From the NCBI GenBank assembly GCA_030834905.1, contig JAUQWZ010000011.1, positions 496,001 through 560,000 of the forward strand: a stretch of 64,000 nucleotides of DNA, in the 5' to 3' direction. Below the pieces are notes generated by a model. It did not search any database, was not told where the DNA came from, and worked only from the letters and a program-made list of their open reading frames with translations. Source of the DNA: Aggregatilineales bacterium (GTDB lineage: Bacteria > Chloroflexota > Anaerolineae > Aggregatilineales > Phototrophicaceae). Within the stretch, counting starts at the first letter, position 1. Each line of letters starts with the position of its first letter. Shown in pieces: positions 50,736 through 58,587 of this stretch. Both the position numbers and the translations under genes were made by a program.

Positions 50736-52088
50736 TTACTGGCGATCCAGTGCTTCCTGCATCAGCACCGCGGCGTCATTCAGCGCCTGATCGGCGGGCT
50801 TAATGCCGTTGAGCGCTTCCTGCATACCCACGTCGAGCAGGGTGAGCAGTTCCTGCGTCACGGTCGTTTGCGGGTCCTGAATGCCGTACTCAGAGAAGGT
50901 CTGACCGAGCAGAATGTTGGACGGATAGGTTTCAGGATCGAGTGCTTCCTGTGCGGAGATACGCGCTGGCACCTGACCCGAAGACGCCCAGATCACCTGA
51001 TTCTCGCTGACCCACTGGATCATCCGCAGGACGGCGTCGAGATTCTCGCCTTCTGTCGAAGCGGGGATCATGAACGTGTGCGCGCCAAACCAGGCAGCCT
51101 TGTTCTCACCGAACTGATAGGTGGGCCAGGCTGTGCTGTTGATGTCGCTTTGCAGCAGGGACTGATTGCGGTACCACGTGCCGGTCGGAAGAACGGCAAC
51201 CGCGCCTGCGCCGAAACCCTGCCACGTATCGAAACCAGCCGCTGGCGGCGATACATGATACGTGTACACCAGATCAACCAACTGCTGAAGCGCCGTGATG
51301 CCCGCCTCAGAGTTGACGGTGATCGTCGTGCCATCTTCGCTCAGGAACGAACCACCATGCTGGTAAAGCGCGCCCAGGAAGTTGACGTTCGGCCACTCAC
51401 CGACCGTGAAACCCCACTGCACTACGTTTTCGGGATCAAAATCGGGCGACTGCGCGTTGTTGCCGTTGGCATCAAGCGTCAGCTGCTGGAACAGATCAAC
51501 CCAGCCTTCATAGGTGGTTGGGGCAGTGGCAGGATCGGTGGAGAGACCGGCAGCCTCGAACATATCCGTGTTGATCCACAGTCCACGACCGTGATTGTCC
51601 AGCGGAATGCCATAGATCGAGCCATCCCAAACCATACCACTCATCGTGGTCGCCGAAATATCGTCATCGGGGAGCCAGCCGCCGCCAGAGGTGTACTGAT
51701 CGCTCAGGTCGCGGAGCACGCCGAAGCTGCCAAACTGGGGAACTTCCGACGCATGAAGCAGGATCACGTCGGGTTGGGTTCCAGCCACGAATGCCGTCTG
51801 AAGCTTCTGGTAGAGGGTATTCCAGACGATCATTTCGACCGTGACCGAAACGTCCGGGTTTTCTGCGGCGAACTCGGACAGCATCTCATTCAGCGTCACC
51901 CCGTCGGATCCGGTCAGACCGTTCCAGAAGGAAATGTGAGTGGCGCCGGAGCCGATCTCAGCTACGATTGGCGTTTCAGTCGGTGCTGGCGTGGCGTCCT
52001 GCGCCTGCACGCCGATCATGGAGAACGACAGCACCAGGATGGCGACCATGAAAATGAACGAGAAACCTAAAGACGAACGCTTAGACAT
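50736..52088 (-). CDS. CUT1 sugar-binding protein, arabinan operon
   Basis: A 450-residue extracellular solute-binding protein (family 1). GAGGAG precedes the ATG at 52088. The signal sequence (SFIFMVAILVLSFSMIGV) ends near VQAQD, followed by a Pro/Thr linker and the binding domain beginning ISFWNGLTGSDGVTL. First gene of the operon with two permeases and two GH43 enzymes. It should capture arabinose-containing sugars. Promoter and operator lie at 52528-52586. Confidence 0.92.
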   Translation of the reverse strand: MSKRSSLGFSFIFMVAILVLSFSMIGVQAQDATPAPTETPIVAEIGSGATHISFWNGLTGSDGVTLNEMLSEFAAENPDVSVTVEMIVWNTLYQKLQTAFVAGTQPDVILLHASEVPQFGSFGVLRDLSDQYTSGGGWLPDDDISATTMSGMVWDGSIYGIPLDNHGRGLWINTDMFEAAGLSTDPATAPTTYEGWVDLFQQLTLDANGNNAQSPDFDPENVVQWGFTVGEWPNVNFLGALYQHGGSFLSEDGTTITVNSEAGITALQQLVDLVYTYHVSPPAAGFDTWQGFGAGAVAVLPTGTWYRNQSLLQSDINSTAWPTYQFGENKAAWFGAHTFMIPASTEGENLDAVLRMIQWVSENQVIWASSGQVPARISAQEALDPETYPSNILLGQTFSEYGIQDPQTTVTQELLTLLDVGMQEALNGIKPADQALNDAAVLMQEALDRQ

Positions 52089-52504
52089 TTTTTACTCCTC
52101 TTTCATGAAACACATTCAGAACGTGATAAAAGCCGACCAAGTTTTGTTTTGTCCGAAGCCATTCAACCACACGACCCGGCGATGGAATGCCGCGAGAGCA
52201 ATATCAGTGCCTCTCGTCCGACCGGTGCATCAAACGGCTTTTCGTCGAAACACCCCCTTCCTCTGCGTAATACAAGTGGAATAATGCTGCTGCCTGGATC
52301 TAGCCGGAATACACGACGGAACCGCTGCCGTGACCGCTAACTGTGGAAACTGGAAACTCGATGAAGACGAAGAAAGGCGGGCTGAAACCGGCGCTGCCCA
52401 GTGACGCCCGGCGCGCGCAGCCCGAGTGGACTGCGGAGATGAAAAAAACACTGCTTCACTAAATCGCGGTCTCGTATTTAACATGTAGCACTTATCATAA
52501 AAAA

Positions 52505-52528
52505 GGTTACAATGAATTCGATGTAACC
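52505..52528. promoter_or_regulatory. GGTTACA inverted repeat
   Basis: GGTTACA and TGTAACC are separated by 10 nt and abut the LacI-type operator. It is a possible site for a second regulator, such as the AraC-type protein encoded at 55483. Confidence 0.4.
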
Positions 52529-52543
52529 GAATACATGTATTCG
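52528..52543. promoter_or_regulatory. Arabinan-regulon operator
   Basis: The perfect 16-bp palindrome CGAATACATGTATTCG lies 15 nt downstream of the -10 box of the binding-protein operon. A near copy precedes the GH51 gene at 53835-53850. Confidence 0.75.
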
Positions 52544-52557
52544 TATTCATTCAAAAT

Positions 52558-52586
52558 ATTAGAGCACATCCATTTAAGGCTGTCAA
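52558..52586 (-). promoter_or_regulatory. Promoter of the arabinan CUT1/GH43 operon
   Basis: On the minus strand, consensus TTGACA (52586-52581) and TCTAAT (52563-52558) are separated by 17 nt, upstream of the operator at 52528-52543. Confidence 0.65.
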
Positions 52587-52699
52587 GTAATCTCTTACAC
52601 AGCAAGATCGCGCGTAATTGTTTTATGGAGTACTATGAAATTTACTGTTTACAACCATCGGTTTCAAGTGCTCCCCAGGTTGTTCAGCCATAAGAGCCA

Positions 52700-53719
52700 A
52701 TGATGAGAATCAAACTGCCGACTATGTACGATGTGGCGAAACTTGCGGGAGTCTCTCAGCCGACGGTATCGCGCGTCCTCAACCGGAATGACACCTCAGT
52801 GCCGATCAGCGACGAAACCCGGGCGCGGGTGCTGGCTGCCGTCGAACAGCTTGGCTACCGCCCTAACGTAGCGGCGCGCAGCCTGCGCACGCAGCGCACC
52901 CAGACGGTGGCGCTGCTGATCGCCGATCTCTCCAACGGCTTCTACCAACTGCTGGCGCGTGCCGTTCAGGATGTCGCCCGGAAGCATGATTACGAAGTGC
53001 TGATCTCAAGCAGCGATCACCTTTACGAGAACGAAAAACACTTTTGCGAGATCGTGCTGCGGCGCGGTATGGACGGCGTGATCATGGTACCCCAGCGCCT
53101 GTCGATCCATGAGATGGATCATTTCCTGCAGCAAACCCAGATTCCGTTTGTCGTCCTGGGCAGACACATCGATCATCCCCGTATTGACGTGGTCTACGTA
53201 GACGATGAACGCGCCATCTATGAAGCGACAAGCTGGCTCATTCAAAAAGGCAGCCACAGCAGCATCGGCTTCGTCGGCGTACCCGCGTCCCTGCCCCCTG
53301 GACTGGGACGACTACAGGGTTTCAGCCGGGCGGTCACGGAAGCTGGCTTGACCCTTGACCCCCGTTTTATGCTGGAGGGCGATTTCACGCTCGAAGGCGG
53401 CAAGCGCGCCGCGCAGACGCTGATCGAACGCGGCGACTTCCCATCCGCGCTGGTCGTCATCAACGATCTGATGGCAATCGGCGTCATCCTCACCCTGCAG
53501 GAAGCCGGGATTCGCGTCCCCGACGATGTCGCTGTCATGGGCTTTGACGACATTCCCGAAGCGACCATCGTTCGCCCCGCCCTGACGACTATTGCTCAGG
53601 ATCCCCGCGAAATTGGACAGAAGTTAGCCACTTCGCTGTTCGCGCGCCTCGAAAGCGGTCAGTCAGCTCGCCGCGTGCTGGAAAGCCCCTACAAACTGAT
53701 CATCCGCGATTCCGCCTGA
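52700..53719 (+). CDS. LacI-family transcriptional regulator of the arabinan locus
   Basis: A 339-residue regulator with the helix-turn-helix MYDVAKLAGVSQPTVSRVLN near residues 8-27 and a C-terminal sugar-sensor domain (GFDDIPEATIVRPALTTI). It lies between the divergent CUT1/GH43 operon and the GH51 gene. Both have the same 16-bp palindrome next to their promoters, so it is the likely repressor for both. The inducer is probably arabinose or an arabino-oligosaccharide. Confidence 0.92.
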   Translation: MMRIKLPTMYDVAKLAGVSQPTVSRVLNRNDTSVPISDETRARVLAAVEQLGYRPNVAARSLRTQRTQTVALLIADLSNGFYQLLARAVQDVARKHDYEVLISSSDHLYENEKHFCEIVLRRGMDGVIMVPQRLSIHEMDHFLQQTQIPFVVLGRHIDHPRIDVVYVDDERAIYEATSWLIQKGSHSSIGFVGVPASLPPGLGRLQGFSRAVTEAGLTLDPRFMLEGDFTLEGGKRAAQTLIERGDFPSALVVINDLMAIGVILTLQEAGIRVPDDVAVMGFDDIPEATIVRPALTTIAQDPREIGQKLATSLFARLESGQSARRVLESPYKLIIRDSA

Positions 53720-53804
53720 TCGCCCTCGCCAGCACTGCTGCCAGCGCCATTTTTTGAAGCGCAGCCCGTTCGCCCGTTACGGGTTTTGGCACGTCTGAGC
53801 CATG

Positions 53805-53833
53805 TTGACAACCTGAATTGCCAAAGTTAGAAT
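53805..53833 (+). promoter_or_regulatory. Promoter of the GH51 gene
   Basis: TTGACA (53805-53810) and TAGAAT (53828-53833) are 17 nt apart, with the operator starting 2 nt later. Confidence 0.75.
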
Positions 53834-53834
53834 A

Positions 53835-53850
53835 CGAATAACTGTATACG
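53835..53850. promoter_or_regulatory. Arabinan-regulon operator before GH51
   Basis: CGAATAACTGTATACG matches the site at 52528-52543 in both flanks and spacing, and covers the likely transcription start. Confidence 0.7.
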
Positions 53851-53901
53851 AATTCAGGCGACGCAAATAGACTTCACTTTATTCGTGAAAGCGGGGAAGC
53901 T

Positions 53902-55374
53902 TTGAACCAAATCCATATTGATCCTAGTCGGAAGCTGGGCGGCATTTCTCGTAACTTGTTTGGCGGTTTCATCGAACATCTTGGGCGCTGCATTTACGGC
54001 GGCATTTATGAGCCAGACTCGCCCCTTGCCGATGAAAATGGTCTGCGCACCGATGTGCTTCAGGCGCTGGAACGTCTGCAAATCCCACTGGTGCGCTATC
54101 CGGGTGGCAATTTTGTCTCTGGCTATCGCTGGATGGACGGCATCGGTCCAAAAGAAGACCGCCCTACCCGCATTGATATGGCGTGGCACGCAACTGACAC
54201 CAACCAGTTCGGCACCGACGAGTTCATCACCTTCTGCCGCAGGCTGAACACCGAGCCTTATATGGTGGTCAACTGCGGCGATGGCGACATGCGCGAAGCC
54301 CGCGACTGGGTGGAATACTGCAACGGCACTCAGGATACGGCGCTGGTCAAGCTGCGCCGCCAGAACGGCTATGAAGCGCCGCATCGCGTCAAATACTGGG
54401 GCGTGGGCAACGAAGTGGATGGTCCCTGGCAGATTGGCTACAAAACGCCGGACGAGTACGCGCGCGCCTACCTTGAATTCGCCAAAGTCATGAAATGGGT
54501 GGACCCGTCAATCAAGCTGATCGCTTCGGCGGCGTCACACTGGCAGGGCGGAACGGTGGTCGAGCGCACGCAGCAGCTTCTTGAACAGGCTGGCAAGCTG
54601 ATCGACTACCTCTCAATTCACTGGTATGTCGGCAACCCGACCAACGACTTTGCCGCTTACATGGCGCAGTCGGAACTCATCGACGAACGTCTTTTCGCCT
54701 ATGAAGGGCTGATCCGCGCGCTGTGCCTGCAGGAAGGACTGGCGCCGCTGATCCCCATCGCCGTAGACGAATGGAATGTCTGGTATCGGACGCATGGGCA
54801 GGCTGACCATCAGAATCTTGAGGAAGTCTACAATCTCGAAGACGCGCTGATGATCGGCATTCAGTTGAACTCGATGATTCGCCACGCCTATTCGGTGAAG
54901 ATGGCAAACCTTGCCCAGTTGGTCAACGCGATTGCCCCAATCTTCACCAACAAGCAGGGACTGGTGCTCCAGACGATCTTCTATCCGTTTGAACTCTACA
55001 GCCGCACCTGCGGCACGACGGCGCTGGATGTGTTCTGGAAGGGCGAGACGTTCAGCGGCGGGACGCACACCGGCGTGCGCGTGCTCGACGTTTCGGCAAC
55101 GCTGGACGATGCTAGCAACCGCCTGTCCGTGTATGTGGTTAACCGCAGCCAGACCGAAAGCATGGAGACGACGATCAAGCTGGACAGCGCCTGTTTTGGC
55201 GGCGGCGTGCAGGCATACGTCGTCAACGGACCCGATATCAAAGCCGAGAATACCTTTGATAACCCGAATAAGGTCGGCACGACGCCGGCGCAGTTGACCG
55301 CCGACCAGCAGACGAGCTTCACCTACACCTTCGAGCCGCATTCGGTCACGGCGCTGGTGTTCGACCTGAAATAA
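53902..55374 (+). CDS. GH51 alpha-L-arabinofuranosidase
   Basis: A 490-residue cytoplasmic enzyme without signal peptide, at typical GH51 length. The start is a TTG at 53902 with GGGGA upstream. The general acid/base is Glu171 in WGVGNEVDG and the nucleophile is Glu290 in AVDEWNVWYR; an N-terminal FGGFIEHLGRCIYGG segment is also characteristic. It releases arabinose from imported arabino-oligosaccharides. It is controlled from its own promoter with a LacI-type operator. Confidence 0.95.
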   Translation: MNQIHIDPSRKLGGISRNLFGGFIEHLGRCIYGGIYEPDSPLADENGLRTDVLQALERLQIPLVRYPGGNFVSGYRWMDGIGPKEDRPTRIDMAWHATDTNQFGTDEFITFCRRLNTEPYMVVNCGDGDMREARDWVEYCNGTQDTALVKLRRQNGYEAPHRVKYWGVGNEVDGPWQIGYKTPDEYARAYLEFAKVMKWVDPSIKLIASAASHWQGGTVVERTQQLLEQAGKLIDYLSIHWYVGNPTNDFAAYMAQSELIDERLFAYEGLIRALCLQEGLAPLIPIAVDEWNVWYRTHGQADHQNLEEVYNLEDALMIGIQLNSMIRHAYSVKMANLAQLVNAIAPIFTNKQGLVLQTIFYPFELYSRTCGTTALDVFWKGETFSGGTHTGVRVLDVSATLDDASNRLSVYVVNRSQTESMETTIKLDSACFGGGVQAYVVNGPDIKAENTFDNPNKVGTTPAQLTADQQTSFTYTFEPHSVTALVFDLK

Positions 55375-55401
55375 CCCGGAACAATGTATTGACGGCAGTA
55401 G

Positions 55402-55422
55402 GGGCGACTCGGCGAGTCGCCC
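55402..55422. repeat. GC-rich palindrome of the GTAGGG family
   Basis: GGGCGACTC and GAGTCGCCC form a perfect 9-bp stem with loop GGC, preceded by AGTAG. The same core occurs at 12883-12905. Confidence 0.65.
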
Positions 55423-55429
55423 TGGCAGC

Positions 55430-55466
55430 CCTCACCCTAAATCCCTCTCCCTCAGGGCGAGGGACT
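55430..55466. repeat. CCCTCACCCT half-element
   Basis: CCCTCACCCTAAATCCCTCT followed by CCCTCAGGGCGAGGG folds into a hairpin and matches one half of the element at 2671-2768. It lies between convergent GH51 and AraC genes. Confidence 0.6.
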
Positions 55467-55482
55467 TCCTAAAAAGCCTGAA

Positions 55483-56331
55483 TTACTCCGTGTTGACGTG
55501 TACCCGCGCATACAGGCTGCGGTAATTGCCCGGCGACGTTTGCATGTAGCGGCGAAAGATACGCCTGAAATAGTCGGGGTCGGTGAAGCCGCACGCCAGC
55601 GCAATCTGCTCGATAGTCATTTCGCTGTCCATCAGGTAGCGGCGGGCGCGATGAATCCGGCGGCGGTGGATTGCCTCGGTCAGCGTGCAGCCATAAACGC
55701 GGCGGTAGATACGCCCAAGATAATCGGGATTGTAACCAATCGCCTCGGCAACCCTGCCCGGCGTGATCGGCTGGTCAAAATACATACGGATATGGGTGTG
55801 GGCGCGCGTGGCGATGACATTTAACTCGTCGGTGTCCTCAGTCTGCGGCAGGGCTGATCGGGTGGTTTCGACCAGCATCAGCATCATGAGCAGATTTGCC
55901 GAGTAGGGGTGCAGTTCCGCCGATTCCTGCTGGCTCAGGAAATCCCGATACAGACTCTCCAGCCGCTCCGGGCGCTGTATCCGCTGAAGCTGCGGCACCT
56001 CGATACCCGGCAGCGCCGTATTGGCGTTGATCTCGGGGACGAGGTCGAAGTGTATCCAGTAGAATTTTAGCTCGGGGACCATCGGCGTTAGCCCGCCGTG
56101 ACGCCTGCCGGGGAACAGATGCAGCGTCTGTTCTGCCATGACGCAAAAGGTGCGGTCTTCTTCCCACATCTCCAGTTCGCCCTCTTTGACGAAAATCAGC
56201 TCGTGAGAGTTAATTACCCGCGTCGGATGTATCCCCCTGCCTTGCGAGATGAACAGCCCGGCATTCTGGGCTTTGACCGAACAGATCGTCCTGAGTGTCA
56301 GATTATTCGCTGCGTCCACGATGAGCACCAT
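55483..56331 (-). CDS. AraC-family transcriptional regulator
   Basis: A 282-residue regulator. An N-terminal cupin-like sensor (residues 15-130, HELIFVKEGELEMW) precedes two C-terminal helix-turn-helix units (PGRVAEAIGYNPDYLGRIYRR and IEQIALACGFTDPDYFRRIF). It is divergent from the GH127-led gene group and probably activates it in response to arabinose or an oligosaccharide. A TATAAT box at 56358-56363 serves as its -10. Confidence 0.93.
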   Translation of the reverse strand: MVLIVDAANNLTLRTICSVKAQNAGLFISQGRGIHPTRVINSHELIFVKEGELEMWEEDRTFCVMAEQTLHLFPGRRHGGLTPMVPELKFYWIHFDLVPEINANTALPGIEVPQLQRIQRPERLESLYRDFLSQQESAELHPYSANLLMMLMLVETTRSALPQTEDTDELNVIATRAHTHIRMYFDQPITPGRVAEAIGYNPDYLGRIYRRVYGCTLTEAIHRRRIHRARRYLMDSEMTIEQIALACGFTDPDYFRRIFRRYMQTSPGNYRSLYARVHVNTE

Positions 56332-56357
56332 CCACTAAAAGTCGGATTTGTCTTCCT

Positions 56358-56363
56358 ATTATA
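56358..56363 (-). promoter_or_regulatory. -10 box of the AraC gene
   Basis: Perfect TATAAT on the minus strand, 27 nt before the start, with a weak -35. The adjoining TATACGAATTAAGG differs by one base from a 14-mer at the GH51 operator (53845-53858), hinting at shared control. Confidence 0.5.
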
Positions 56364-56526
56364 CGAATTAAGGAGTACACCGCACGCGCAAACTTGACTA
56401 GAGTCGAAAGAAAGATAGGCGGATTGGGTTTGGCTCAAGCCTGTTCCGCCTGCAAATCGACGCGCCGGTACCCTTTAGAATTGTTTTGGTGAATGATTGA
56501 GCCAGCATTTTGAAGGAGATGTTTCT

Positions 56527-58473
56527 GTGATCGGTCAAACAAGAAAGCTGAAGTCCGTACCCCTCCAGAATGTCCACTTTGAGCAAGGCTTCTGGGCAGA
56601 CCGTCAGCTCACCAACCGCGAAAAGACCATTCCCGCGATCTACAACAAACTGGAATCCACCGGTCGTCTGGCAGCATTCGATCTGGATCCCAATCAGACG
56701 CCGCCCAAACACCATTCCGTCATCCGCAAGTTCTACGATTCAGACTCCGGCAAGTGGCTTGAAGCCGTCGGCTACAGCCTGCGGACGCATCCCGATCCGG
56801 CGCTTGAACAGCAGGCGGATGACCTCATCGACCGCATGGCGCGCGCGCAGCAGCCAGACGGTTATCTGAACAGCTATTTTCCGGTCATGGAAAAGGAATA
56901 CCGCTGGCGCAACCTGCGCGACTGGCACGAGATGTACAACGCCGGACACCTTATCGAAGGCGCGGTGGCATACCATGAGGCGACTGGCAAGTCCAAAGTC
57001 GTGGATATTCTGAGCCGCTTTGCCGATCACATTGACAGCCTCTTTGGTCCTGATGAAGGCAAAAAACGCGGCTATCCGGGACACCCGGAACTGGAACTGG
57101 CATTGGTCAAGCTGTACCGGGCGACCAATGAACCGCGTTACCTGAATCTGGCGACATACTTTATCAACGAACGCGGTCAGCAGCCGCATTACTTCGACAT
57201 TGAAGCCCATAATCGCGGCGAAGACCCGGAGGATTTCTGGGCGCAGACCTATCACTACTGCCAGGCGCACGAACCGCTGCGCGAGCAGACCAAGGCAACC
57301 GGTCACGCGGTGCGCGCCTGCTACCTGTACGCCGGGCTGGCGGACGTGGCGCTGGAAAGCGGCGACCAAAGCCTGGTGGAAACGGCGCGGCGGCTGTGGG
57401 ATGACCTGACCGAGCACCAGATGTACATCATCGGCAGCCTGGGCCCGGCACGCTCGAACGAGGGTTTCACCTTCGATTACGACCTGCCCAACGAAACGGC
57501 GTATGCCGAAACCTGCGCCGCTATCTCGCTGGTATTTTTCGCCCAGCGCATGTTCCAACTGGATCAGAATGCCCGCTATATCGACATCATGGAGCGCGCG
57601 CTTTACAACGGCGTCCTCAGCGGCGTGGCTTACGACGGTACCCATTTCTTCTACGCCAACCCGCTGGCGGCATATCCAAAAGTGAACCCGCACGACCCCT
57701 GGAGCGCGGTCAAATCCGACCCGCATTACCGCCGCGAAGAATGGTTCCCCTGCCCCTGCTGCCCGCCGAATCTGGCGCGGCTGGTCGCCAGCATTGGCAG
57801 CTATTTCTACTCGGTTGCGGGGGACACGATCTATGTCAACCTCTACGACAGCAACCGCAGCGATATCGACCTGAACGGTCACCGGATTCAGCTCACACAG
57901 CAGACGAACTATCCCTGGGATGAGACGATCCAGATCACCGTCAACGTCGATCAGCCCGCCGCCTTCACGCTGGCGCTGCGCATCCCCGGCTGGTGCCGGG
58001 ATGCCCGCCTTCAGGTGAACGGGCAGGATGTCGCCCTCAACAGCGCATCCGGCTATGCCCGCATCAGCCGCGAGTGGGCATCAGGCGATCAGGTCAGCCT
58101 CACGCTGGCAATGCCGGTCGAGCGCATGGTGTCGCACCCGAAAGTGCGCCAGAACGCCGGTCAGATCGCGCTTCAGCGGGGTCCGGTCGTCTACTGCCTT
58201 GAAGAAGTGGACAACGGTACCGATCTGGCGAATGTCAGCCTGCCGCGTGGCAGCGCGCTGGCGACGAAATTTGATCCCGAACTGTTCGGCGGCGTCAGCG
58301 TCATCACCGGCACCGCCAACCGTTATGTGCCGAGAGCGTGGAAAGGCGGACTGTATCAACCGGAAACAGTGACGCTGGTGGACAGCCCCTCATTCACGTT
58401 TAAAGCGATCCCGTACTGCTTCTGGGCGAACCGCGCCCCGGGCGAAATGCGTGTCTGGATACGGGAGGATTAG
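56527..58473 (+). CDS. GH127 beta-L-arabinofuranosidase
   Basis: A 648-residue protein. The GTG at 56527 has AAGGAG 8 nt upstream; an in-frame ATG at 56497 lacks a ribosome site. No signal peptide. The GH127 active site is intact: Glu328 and Cys330 in AYAETCAAI, and Cys409, Cys411 and Cys412 in WFPCPCCPPN, corresponding to the zinc-binding Glu and Cys residues of the family. It cleaves beta-linked arabinofuranose, as found on plant hydroxyproline-rich glycoproteins. It leads a plus-strand group with a CUT1 transporter and an epimerase. Confidence 0.95.
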   Translation: MIGQTRKLKSVPLQNVHFEQGFWADRQLTNREKTIPAIYNKLESTGRLAAFDLDPNQTPPKHHSVIRKFYDSDSGKWLEAVGYSLRTHPDPALEQQADDLIDRMARAQQPDGYLNSYFPVMEKEYRWRNLRDWHEMYNAGHLIEGAVAYHEATGKSKVVDILSRFADHIDSLFGPDEGKKRGYPGHPELELALVKLYRATNEPRYLNLATYFINERGQQPHYFDIEAHNRGEDPEDFWAQTYHYCQAHEPLREQTKATGHAVRACYLYAGLADVALESGDQSLVETARRLWDDLTEHQMYIIGSLGPARSNEGFTFDYDLPNETAYAETCAAISLVFFAQRMFQLDQNARYIDIMERALYNGVLSGVAYDGTHFFYANPLAAYPKVNPHDPWSAVKSDPHYRREEWFPCPCCPPNLARLVASIGSYFYSVAGDTIYVNLYDSNRSDIDLNGHRIQLTQQTNYPWDETIQITVNVDQPAAFTLALRIPGWCRDARLQVNGQDVALNSASGYARISREWASGDQVSLTLAMPVERMVSHPKVRQNAGQIALQRGPVVYCLEEVDNGTDLANVSLPRGSALATKFDPELFGGVSVITGTANRYVPRAWKGGLYQPETVTLVDSPSFTFKAIPYCFWANRAPGEMRVWIRED

Positions 58474-58496
58474 TACAAGAATCTATCGTCAGATTT

Positions 58497-58527
58497 TGTG
58501 GAGCAGTCGGCTAATCACTGCTCCACA
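58497..58527 (+). terminator. Hairpin between GH127 and the binding-protein gene
   Basis: TGTGGAGCAGT and ACTGCTCCACA form a perfect 11-bp stem with a 9-nt loop, 23 nt after the GH127 stop. It may end or attenuate that transcript. Confidence 0.6.
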
Positions 58528-58587
58528 GCCAGATAGATTCGCCATCAAACTCGTTCTGATCTATGGATGCTTAAGGAGTAAATATTT

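Larger units (their letters stand above)
52089..52699. other. 611-nt regulatory gap between arabinan operon and LacI gene
   Basis: It contains no convincing gene. It holds the promoter of the minus-strand operon, a 16-bp LacI-type palindrome, an adjacent GGTTACA inverted repeat and AT-rich DNA before the divergent regulator. The stretch from 52089 to 52480 would be a leader of more than 400 nt for the binding-protein mRNA; nothing was recognised in it. Confidence 0.7.

Noticed and set aside
56497..56526. ATG at 56497 as the GH127 start
   Set aside because: It has no ribosome site, while AAGGAG at 56513-56518 fits the in-frame GTG at 56527.
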